DNA from: Blastopirellula marina DSM 3645
GTDB taxonomy: Bacteria; Planctomycetota; Planctomycetia; Pirellulales; Pirellulaceae
Assembly: GCF_000153105.1 (NCBI RefSeq)
Contig: NZ_CH672377.1
Span: 1,191,395 to 1,255,394 of the forward strand
Reading direction: 5' to 3'
Length of the DNA stretch: 64,000 nucleotides
Shown here: positions 10,025 to 18,200 of the stretch, in pieces
How the letters are laid out: every line of letters starts with the position of its first letter
Position numbering within the stretch: the first letter of the stretch is position 1
The notes under the pieces: model-generated
Told to the model about the DNA's origin: nothing
Databases searched by the model: none
The model's input: only the letters and a program-made list of their open reading frames with translations
Translations under genes and position numbers: made by a program

Positions 10025-11332
10025 TTAGAGCGTCCAGCCTTTACGATACTCCTTGTGGATCAGGTCCTGGGCCTGCGGGTTGTTGTTGGTGACCTTCAGG
10101 TTCTCGGCGTCCCAATGAATCGCGTCGCCGCTGCGATAGGCGACCGTTCCCAGCAACACCGCTTCGCTCAAAGCTCCTGAATAATCGAAGTTGCAAGTGG
10201 TCGGCCCGCCGGTGCGAATCGCTTGCAGCCATTCGTTGTGGTGACCGATCGAGTCGGGGATCGTTTGCTCGGGCGACATAAAGTCGACCATCTCGCCGTC
10301 TTGGAAAACGTAGTGCCGACCGTAGTCCGACAAAACCATTCCCTTGTCGCCGACAAACAACTGGCCACTGCCCCAGTTCATTGGATTCCCCTCTTTGTCT
10401 TTGAGCTGGGCGAGCTCTGCGGGACGTTTGCCCCCGTCGTACCAGGTCAAATGGACCGGCGCCTTTTCACCGCGGGCCGGGTATTGATAGTCAGCAACGC
10501 ACCAGCTGGGACAACCGACCGGATCGACCTCGGGCCCGGTGGCTGAGACGCTTGCCGGATGCTTCAGATCCAGCGCCCAGTGAACCAAGTCAACATAATG
10601 GCAAGCCATATCGCCAAACGTACCGGCGCCGTAGTCCCAGAACCGGCGCCAGTTGGCCGGATGAACCTTTTCGCTGTAAGGACGTTCGGGCGCACAGCCG
10701 AGAAACAAATCCCAGTTCAAGTTTTTTGGGGCCGCTTTGCCAAACGCGTATTTGCCGTCTCCCCAACCTTTGCCGACCCAGACGTGCGCGCGGGTGATAT
10801 TGCCGATAATGCCGGAGTTAAGCAGTTCGACGACGCGGCGATAGTTATTGGTTGCGTGAATTTGCGTGCCCATTTGGGTCACTAGCTTGTTTTCTTTCGC
10901 CAGGTTGCTGACGGTGCGGGCCTCATAGACCGTGTGCGTCAGCGGCTTTTCGCAGTAGACATGTTTTTTCAACCGCAGCGCCATCGCCGAGGCCGGCGCA
11001 TGGCTATGATCGGCGGTGCTGACAACGACCGCGTCAATGTTGTCCGCTTCCTTCTCTAGCATGACGCGATAGTCGGCGTAGCCTTTCGAGCCGAACCGCT
11101 TGGTCGCCGGCTCCAAATAGCTCGAATCTACATCCGCCAACGCGACAAAGTTTTCGCTTTCACATCCTGACAAGTTGGCGTTGGCGCGATTCGCGACGCC
11201 GATGCCGGCCAGATTCAGTTTTTCGTTGGGCGATTTCGATTCGGCGGCGGGAAGTTGCGAATAGAATCCGATGCCGGACACGGCGGCCGAGGTAGCGACC
11301 AGGAACCGACGGCGAGAAGTTCGCAGCGACAT
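10025..11332 (-). CDS. Tat-exported Gfo/Idh/MocA family oxidoreductase
   Basis: 435 residues. The N-terminus has a twin-arginine signal (TSRRRFLVATSAAVSGIGF). A Rossmann NAD(P)-binding domain follows with a GIGVANRAN glycine motif, and the family EKPLTHTVYEAR motif occurs near residue 128. The C-terminal GFO_IDH_MocA domain has DMACHYVDLVHWAL (the DxxxHxxDxxH-like active-site helix). These enzymes oxidise or reduce sugars and related polyols with tightly bound NAD(P); the substrate cannot be told. Tat export of folded cofactor-loaded Gfo/Idh enzymes is common in planctomycetes. Monocistronic, with its own terminator. Confidence 0.93.
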   Translation of the reverse strand: MSLRTSRRRFLVATSAAVSGIGFYSQLPAAESKSPNEKLNLAGIGVANRANANLSGCESENFVALADVDSSYLEPATKRFGSKGYADYRVMLEKEADNIDAVVVSTADHSHAPASAMALRLKKHVYCEKPLTHTVYEARTVSNLAKENKLVTQMGTQIHATNNYRRVVELLNSGIIGNITRAHVWVGKGWGDGKYAFGKAAPKNLNWDLFLGCAPERPYSEKVHPANWRRFWDYGAGTFGDMACHYVDLVHWALDLKHPASVSATGPEVDPVGCPSWCVADYQYPARGEKAPVHLTWYDGGKRPAELAQLKDKEGNPMNWGSGQLFVGDKGMVLSDYGRHYVFQDGEMVDFMSPEQTIPDSIGHHNEWLQAIRTGGPTTCNFDYSGALSEAVLLGTVAYRSGDAIHWDAENLKVTNNNPQAQDLIHKEYRKGWTL

Positions 11333-11441
11333 GACGTGGGTCTCCGAGGTGGGAAATTAGGCGGAATCAGCCTATTGAAGCAGACTTCTAATCACGATGC
11401 AAAATCGCGCACACGAATCTCGCAATTCCGCAACGACCGTA

Positions 11442-12542
11442 TTAGTCTGTCCGATTTTCTTGGAGTTTTGCGACCGCCGCAAGGCAGATCACTTCACCGC
11501 GCATGACGGACTGTTCCCGCCAGACCGTACTCTTGGGACAGAACGCGTCGGCAGCCGACTGCTTCGCGCGATGGAACGCCGGACTGGCGCGGTCTCCCCA
11601 GAAATGGGCCTGATTCTCACGGCGCAGCGCCTGCAAGACGCGCACGGCCGAATAGGTTCCAAACTCGGCGCAGTAGTAGGCGTAGTCGATTGCGCCGGCC
11701 TGCTCAGCGCACCACAAGCCAAAGTCTCCTCGCGCCTCATAGGCGCCTGCAGCTTTACGCATGCGATCGACGGCGGAACCGCCGAGCGCATGCGCCGCTT
11801 GCTGCTGCCAGGGCGAATCGAGTTGTGGATGGGCCAAGAGCGTCAATTCTCCCCAACGTCCCAACCCGGTGTGAAAGTCCAAATGAATCACCCGGCGGCT
11901 TGCTCCTAGCCAGGCTTTCCAATGCGGCGCTAGGATCTGCTGCGCCTCGCTTGGCCCTTTGCCGCCGTAGAACAGGCCGCGAGGAAATTCGTACTGCCCG
12001 CCGGCGATCGCCTGTTTGACCTGTTTCATGCCATAACGCGCGAGCGTCGCCGCCGCACGGAAGCGAAAGCAGTCGAAACCGCCGGGGGGAACCTCGGGAT
12101 TTAAGAGCGGATCTAGAACCTCGTAAAGCGGCGGCGCTCCGCGATGCTCTTCGCCGCGCCGCAGGAAAGCGCGGTTCAGATCCAGGTTCTGAGCGTCGCT
12201 GCGCCGCTGATCGACATATCCATAAGGATTGAGCGCGTGCGCCACTACAATTCGCAGGTTGGACGGGACTCCCTCGCGCAGCAAACGCCGCATCCAGCGC
12301 AATTGAATCGCGGCGCCAAGCGGAGCTTCGAGCCCATGCAGCCCGCTGGAGAGAACCAGACAGTGCGGCGCCTGGGGATCGCCCAACGTCAGCAGGTCAA
12401 TCGATAACGGATCGCTTTGGGGCTCGAGCGACTCGATCGCGTGAGACTCCCACGCGCCGCCGAGCTCTTTGCCAACGGCGAGAAATTCGGCACGCGACTG
12501 GTCATAGTCGCGCGGAAACCAGATCCCCTCCGGAACGCTCAC
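11442..12542 (-). CDS. DUF2817 family protein, M14 carboxypeptidase-like
   Basis: 366 residues. It resembles the DUF2817 group of zinc carboxypeptidase-like proteins. Candidate zinc ligands are H and E in SSGLHGLEAPLGAA (residues about 67-80) and H in HLDFHTGLGRWGE (about 215), with YYCAEFGTYS near 295 as the possible catalytic Glu. No signal peptide is seen, so it is probably cytoplasmic. The start lies 5 bases after the stop of the upstream double-HMA gene, suggesting co-transcription. The family is poorly characterised; peptidase or amidase activity is inferred from the fold. Confidence 0.8.
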   Translation of the reverse strand: MSVPEGIWFPRDYDQSRAEFLAVGKELGGAWESHAIESLEPQSDPLSIDLLTLGDPQAPHCLVLSSGLHGLEAPLGAAIQLRWMRRLLREGVPSNLRIVVAHALNPYGYVDQRRSDAQNLDLNRAFLRRGEEHRGAPPLYEVLDPLLNPEVPPGGFDCFRFRAAATLARYGMKQVKQAIAGGQYEFPRGLFYGGKGPSEAQQILAPHWKAWLGASRRVIHLDFHTGLGRWGELTLLAHPQLDSPWQQQAAHALGGSAVDRMRKAAGAYEARGDFGLWCAEQAGAIDYAYYCAEFGTYSAVRVLQALRRENQAHFWGDRASPAFHRAKQSAADAFCPKSTVWREQSVMRGEVICLAAVAKLQENRTD

Positions 12543-12547
12543 GCGAC

Positions 12548-13069
12548 TTACGGTTTCACCTTGACGTGAAAACCGGCCGCCATCAAAGCGGCGACGACAT
12601 CCGCGGCGTCGAAATCTCCCTCGACGACCATCGTCTCTTCTTTTGGCTTGGCGGTGTCCGCTTGGACGCCGTCGACGGTCGCGACCGCCTCTTTAATCGA
12701 CTTGGTGCAAGCGCCGCAGCAATTGTGCAGACCGGTTAGTTCCAGACGCTTGACAGCTCCTGCTTTGACGCCGGAGTCATCCTTCATCTTCAATTTTTCG
12801 CTATCGGTTTTCGCATGAAAGCCGGCCTGGGAGATTGCGTTAAGTGCGGATTGGGCCGCTTTATCATCGTCGGCAGTCACCACCGTTTTTCCTTCTTTCG
12901 CGGTCACATCCACTTTTACGCCGGGCAAGTCTTTGACCGCGGCCTGGACCGCTTTGACGCAAGCACCGCAGCAGAGGTGCATTTTCGTTAGCGTAACGGT
13001 GGTTTCGGCCTGAGCCGCTGGGACGAAGAGGGCGACCGAAAAAATCAGTGCGAGGGGCAATCGAAACAT
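12548..13069 (-). CDS. exported protein with two heavy-metal-associated (HMA) domains
   Basis: 173 residues. The start at 13069 is set by GGAG about 7 bases upstream and a clear signal peptide (MFRLPLALIFSVALFVPAAQA). Two ferredoxin-like HMA domains follow, each with a CCGAC metal-binding loop in place of the usual MxCxxC: HLCCGACVKAV near residue 32 and HNCCGACTKSI near 110. It probably binds copper, or another soft metal, outside the cytoplasm. Its neighbours are the DUF2817 gene 5 bases downstream and a phosphatase gene about 100 bases upstream on the same strand. Confidence 0.85.
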   Translation of the reverse strand: MFRLPLALIFSVALFVPAAQAETTVTLTKMHLCCGACVKAVQAAVKDLPGVKVDVTAKEGKTVVTADDDKAAQSALNAISQAGFHAKTDSEKLKMKDDSGVKAGAVKRLELTGLHNCCGACTKSIKEAVATVDGVQADTAKPKEETMVVEGDFDAADVVAALMAAGFHVKVKP

Positions 13070-13170
13070 CGGGGTTCTCCGTTCGAAGGGGGCAAGTCGG
13101 CGCATATTGTGCGATCCCCCAATTCTACCACTCGCGCATCCTCCGTCGCAAAGCCAAAATCGCGCGATTT

Positions 13171-13878
13171 TCACTCGGTCGCATGCGCGGGAATCGCGTG
13201 CGATATCGCCAATTCTTCCGCTTGGCGCAGTTGACCAAAACGACTTGCTTGCCAGACATGCAGCGCGTCGACATCGATCGCCGTCAGCCAACCGTTGCGC
13301 CAGCAAGCGGTATCGATATCCTGAATGCAGCCGAGATTCAGGATTTCGCCGCTGCGCTGCTCGGTATGCCCTACAAACAACGTTTTGCCGGAAACATGGC
13401 ACTGATACGCGTCAGGCTCGAGCACCTTCCAACGCAGCGCATACGGCGGCTGCTGATCCATCGGCAAGTCGGGCTCTGCATTGGCATGCGCAAACAGGCA
13501 GGTTTCCGTCTCGTAGTAAAAGCGTGAACGACGGATGAACTCGATATGGTCGGCCGGAATATCGTCGATCGAACCGCCGAAGCGGTAGGAGTTGATGGTC
13601 CGAGTTCCTCCGCAGTTCTCCCAATAGTCGCGCGTCTTTTCGCAGGTCAAACCGGCCAGCAGCAATTCCTCGTGATTCCCGAGGAGGTGAATCAGGTTCG
13701 TTTCTGACTCGAGCTGGATCAAACGCTCGATTGTCTGCTTCACTTCCCATCCCTGATCGATGAAATCCCCCAACACGACGATTGTGTCTTTGGGTGTCGG
13801 CGCAATCATCCCCAGCACGGCGTCCAGCGCATGCACGCAGCCATGAATGTCGCCGATGGCGATAGTTCGCGATGGCAT
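13171..13878 (-). CDS. PPP-family serine/threonine protein phosphatase (metallophosphoesterase)
   Basis: 235 residues. The start at 13878 (MPSRTIAIGDIHGC) puts the first metal motif close to the N-terminus, as in PrpA/PrpB and lambda-type phosphatases. Motifs: GDIHG; GDFIDQG, where the family usually has GDxxDRG, so the Arg is Gln here; LLGNHEELLLAG; and the metal-binding His residues in LFAHANAEP and LFVGHTEQR. It probably dephosphorylates proteins or small molecules in the cytoplasm. The Arg-to-Gln change is in the phosphate-binding motif and could alter specificity. Confidence 0.88.
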   Translation of the reverse strand: MPSRTIAIGDIHGCVHALDAVLGMIAPTPKDTIVVLGDFIDQGWEVKQTIERLIQLESETNLIHLLGNHEELLLAGLTCEKTRDYWENCGGTRTINSYRFGGSIDDIPADHIEFIRRSRFYYETETCLFAHANAEPDLPMDQQPPYALRWKVLEPDAYQCHVSGKTLFVGHTEQRSGEILNLGCIQDIDTACWRNGWLTAIDVDALHVWQASRFGQLRQAEELAISHAIPAHATE

Positions 13879-14125
13879 GGTGATTTTCGCCTTGAATCGA
13901 CATGGGTCGGAAAAGCGCCGTATCTCGTTTATCGGCCAGTCGCCGCCGGCGGATTGCATTCCAAGCTAGCAGCAACGCAATGCATGCGAAACGGATGATC
14001 GGAATGACCGGTTTGATGCGTTTTGCTTACTTGGTCGAAACATTTTCACACATTCCGCTGCGGCCAGGCGCCAGTTAGCGCCGATAGAGGATGAAGGATC
14101 GCGCTGTCATCTGCGCGGAGAGAAA

Positions 14126-15184
14126 TTGGACTTCAGAGGGATGGTAAAGATGAGCATGGATCGTGTTCCGTCTATTCGAATCTTCGCCGCAGTTTTGCTA
14201 GCGGCTCTGATCGTAGGCGTCGCCTCGGCGCAAGAACCGACCGCAATGCTCGACCGCACAATTCAGTTGCGCCCCGAACCGGGCCGACTCCATCCCCCGG
14301 TCATTTCCGATATCTCGATCCACCCTGCCGGCGCCATCTTCGCCGCCGCCGGCGACGATCATATCGTTCGCGTCTTCGAGATGGACTCTGGCAACGAACT
14401 CTATCGCTTGGAAGAACACCACGATTGGGTGCGCGCCGTTAAATTCTCGCCTGATGGCGCTACGCTAGCTACCGCCGGCAATGACCGCCGCATCATTTTG
14501 TGGGACGTCGAACGACGTGCGCAACTCCGCTCGATGGGCGAGTTTCCGTATGCCGTCGCCGACGTGGCCTTCAACAAAGCCGGCACCATGCTGGCGATCG
14601 TCGGCTTTGGTCCGACCATCGCAATTCACGACCCCATCACAGGGCAAAAGCTGCACGAATTGGAAGCGCCGATCAACGACATGCGCTGCGTTTCGTTTTC
14701 GCCTGACGGCGCGATTGTCGCCGCCGCCGGCCGCAACGGCGTGATCCGGACCTGGGACGCCGTGTCTGGTCGACCGCTGGGTGATGTGAAGGCGCATCGC
14801 CAACGGATTCATTCGCTGGTTTTCTCCAGCGATTCATCCCAATTGATCTCTTGCAGCGACGATCGCACGATCAAAGTCACTGATTTGGGACAAAACAAGG
14901 AACGCACGTCGATGTCGAGCGCTCCGGCGAAAGTCATGGCGCTGACGTTAATTAACGATACGACGCTGGTCTCGGCAGGCAGCGACAATCGCCTGCGATT
15001 GTGGGACCTGACGACGCACGCAGAAATCGCCAAGCTCGAAGGGCATTCGGGCAGCGTAACGGCGATCGACGTCTATAACGACGTGATCGTCTCTGGCGGC
15101 TTCGACACCACGGTTCGGATCTGGAAGATCCAGTCGGGTGAGCGAACCGCACAATCCCCCCAGGGCAGCTTGTTTACGAAATAA
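14126..15184 (+). CDS. exported WD40-repeat protein
   Basis: 352 residues from TTG 14126 (GGAGAG 5 bases upstream); ATG 14141 or ATG 14150 are in-frame alternatives and do not change the mature protein. A signal peptide (FAAVLLAALIVGVASA) is followed by about seven WD40 blades, recognisable by GHSGSVTAIDVYND, SPDGATLATAGNDRRIILWD, SDDRTIKVTD, SAGSDNRLRLWD and GGFDTTVRIWK. It is probably a single 7-bladed propeller scaffold outside the cytoplasm. It lies 55 bases before the giant SdrD-like gene, so the two may be co-transcribed. Confidence 0.88.
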   Translation: MDFRGMVKMSMDRVPSIRIFAAVLLAALIVGVASAQEPTAMLDRTIQLRPEPGRLHPPVISDISIHPAGAIFAAAGDDHIVRVFEMDSGNELYRLEEHHDWVRAVKFSPDGATLATAGNDRRIILWDVERRAQLRSMGEFPYAVADVAFNKAGTMLAIVGFGPTIAIHDPITGQKLHELEAPINDMRCVSFSPDGAIVAAAGRNGVIRTWDAVSGRPLGDVKAHRQRIHSLVFSSDSSQLISCSDDRTIKVTDLGQNKERTSMSSAPAKVMALTLINDTTLVSAGSDNRLRLWDLTTHAEIAKLEGHSGSVTAIDVYNDVIVSGGFDTTVRIWKIQSGERTAQSPQGSLFTK

Positions 15185-15239
15185 GTTCGACGATTGCGGC
15201 AAGGATCGCCGCTATATGACGCACGCATGGAGGCGCTAA

Positions 15240-18200
15240 ATGCTTCGCCGAATGTTCAATTCGCTTCTGAAGGGCCGCAAACGTAAAGGCCCCGCTCGAC
15301 CTACGCTCCGTGGCAGCGATGTCGAAATGCTGGAAGATCGACGCGTCTTTGACGCCGATCCAATCCAATTGGGAGCGATCTATGTGGAAGAAGACGCCTC
15401 GGGCGGCGACGACCACGGCGATACGTTCCACATCAAGTTCAGCGGCGGCGCCGCCGGGACCGAACTGACCCAGATCATCATCGATGGGGATCAGATCGGC
15501 AACTTTGGCAACCTGCCGGGCCTAAGCGCCGGCGACGTGATCTTTGACACGGCGCTGGGCGGACTCGGCGCGGACAGCGCCTTCCCGTTCAAAATGATCT
15601 CGGCCAATGGGATCGACAACTTCAAGGTGACCGTCGCCGACGGCGGCACGAAGTTGATCATTGACTTCGATGGATTCAACGCCGGCGAAGAGTTCGTCTT
15701 TTCGATCGATGTCGACGAAATCATCATCTACGATCCGAATAACCCCGGCAACATCTTAGTCGACCCGATCGCGTCGGGCGCCGAAGTTCAGGGGACGCAA
15801 TTCTCCGCCACCTTCGAGGCGCAGTACTACCACAATACGACGATCGACACCATCTTTTACGACGCGTACGATCCGTTGCTGAATGCGTCGGGGCTGAACC
15901 TGCCCAGCGACAACGCCACCGGTCATCGCGATCGTACGGACGGCGCCTTTGGCAATGCGGTCCAACAACCGCTGCCGATTACGATCTCGGGTCGCGTCTA
16001 CCACGACGTCAACCTTAGCTTGACCCAAGAAGCAGGCGAAGCTGGCCTGTCGGGCGTTTCACTCACGCTGTGGCAGAAGGTGAACGGCGTCTATGTAAAC
16101 ACGGGATTCACGACCACCACCAATGGCCAAGGGGATTACGAGTTCGGCGCGAATCTCAATCTGCAGCCAGGCACCTATCAAGTTCGTGAAACGCAGCCTT
16201 CCGGTTACTTTAGCGTGGGCGCGATCCCCGGCACGGTCGCTGGCGCTGGAATCGGCGAAATTGTCGCCGGCGACAAGGATGTACTGACCGAAATCACGAT
16301 CATCAACGGCGGCACGTCCGGCATTCACTACGATTTCGCCGAAGCGCTGCCGGCGTCGATCAGCGGTTACGTCTATCACGACCGTGACAACGACGGCGTT
16401 AAGGAAACCGGTGAAGAAGGTATTGCCGACGTCACGATGACGATCACCGGCATCGACGTCGACGGCGTCACGCACACCTACACCGTCACGACCAACTCGG
16501 TCGGCTACTACGAAGCGACCTTGCTGCCGCCGGGCATGTACACCGTAACTGAAACGGTGCAGCCGGCTGCGTACATCGACGGCATTGACGCTGCTGGTAC
16601 GGTCAATGGCGCGGGAATGGGTTCGGCCATCAATCCTGGCGACAAGATTGTCAGCGTGTTGTTGCTGGGTGGTGAAGCGGGCATCAACTACAACTTTGGC
16701 GAAATCAAGCCAGGTTCGATCAGCGGTTCGGTTCATTTGACCGATCGCGATGGCAACTGCTACGACGGCGTCACGATCATTACGCCTCCGATCGAAGGAG
16801 TCGTGATCGAGTTGCTCGACGCTAGCGGCAATGTAATCGAAACAACGACGACCGACGTGAATGGTCAATATTCGTTCGACAACTTGCTGCCGGGGACCTA
16901 TTCGGTCCGCGAGTATACGCCGGTCGGCTTGATCGACGGCGGTGACCATGTCGGCAAGATCGACGGCATCAAAGTGGGTCAGAACTCGACCAACGATCTG
17001 CTGTCGAATATCGTACTGATGTCGGGCGATGACGGCGTGAACTACGACTTCTGCGAACATGAAGCGGCGACGATCGCCGGTTATGTCTATCACGACCGAG
17101 ACAACGACGGGGTCAAAGAAGCGGGCGAAGAGGGAATCGGCGGCGTGACCGTCGTGCTGCTCGACGCCAGCGGCGTGCAAGTTGGTACGACGACCACCAA
17201 TTCTGACGGTTCGTACAGCTTTACCGGGCTTCGAGCCGGAAGCTATCAAGTTGTCGAAACCCAACCGACAAATTACCTCGACGGTCTTGACGCCGCCGGC
17301 ACCATCGGCGGAACGACCGTCGGCGCCGCGCTCAATCCTGGTGACAAAATCAACGCGATCGAGCTGAAGTGGGGCGATGACGGCATCGACTACAACTTTG
17401 GTGAAATCAAGCCGGTCAGCATCAGCGGCTACGTCTATCACGATCTCGACAATGATGGTTTAAAGGAAACAGGCGAAGCCGGGATCGGCGGCGTCTCGGT
17501 TCAGGTGATCAACACGGTCACCAACCAGATCTTCTCGGTGACGACCGACAATGATGGTTACTACGAAGTCGTCGGACTACCGCCGGGCACTTATCGGATT
17601 ACCGAAACCCAACCGGTTCCGTACATCGACGGTAAAGACGCCGCCGGTACGGTGGGCGGATCAACGCGCGGCGGCGCCGTGAATCCCGGCGACGAGCTCA
17701 ACGCGATTTCGCTAGTCAGCGGCGACACCGGCATCAATTACAACTTTGGCGAAATCCTGCCGGGCTCGATCTCCGGCAAGGTTCATCTGACCGACCGCGA
17801 TGGCAACTGCTTCAGCGAGGAAGCGTATAACTCGCCAATCGAAGGTGCGATCGTCCGGCTGTACGATTCTCTGGGGAATCTGGTCGCCGAAACGACGACC
17901 GACGCCAACGGCGATTACTCCTTTAACGGATTGCTGCCCGATACGTATACCGTTGTCGAAATCACGCCTGCGGGTTTGATTGACGGGGGCGATCATGTCG
18001 GCACGATCAACGGCGTGGCGGTTGGACAGAAAACGGTCAATGACACGCTCTCGTCGATCATCATTCGGTCAGGCGATCAGGGGATCAACTACGACTTCTG
18101 TGAACACTTGCCGGCTCAAATCGGCGGTTTTGTCTATCACGACCGGAACAACGACGGCGACATGGACGCTGGCGAAGAGGGAATCGGCGGAGCGATCGTT

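Noticed and set aside
16059-17441. 460-residue minus-strand frame in the SdrD-like gene
   Set aside because: Shadow of the repeat-rich coding strand; sequence is Asp/Val/Arg-rich and lacks any recognisable domain.
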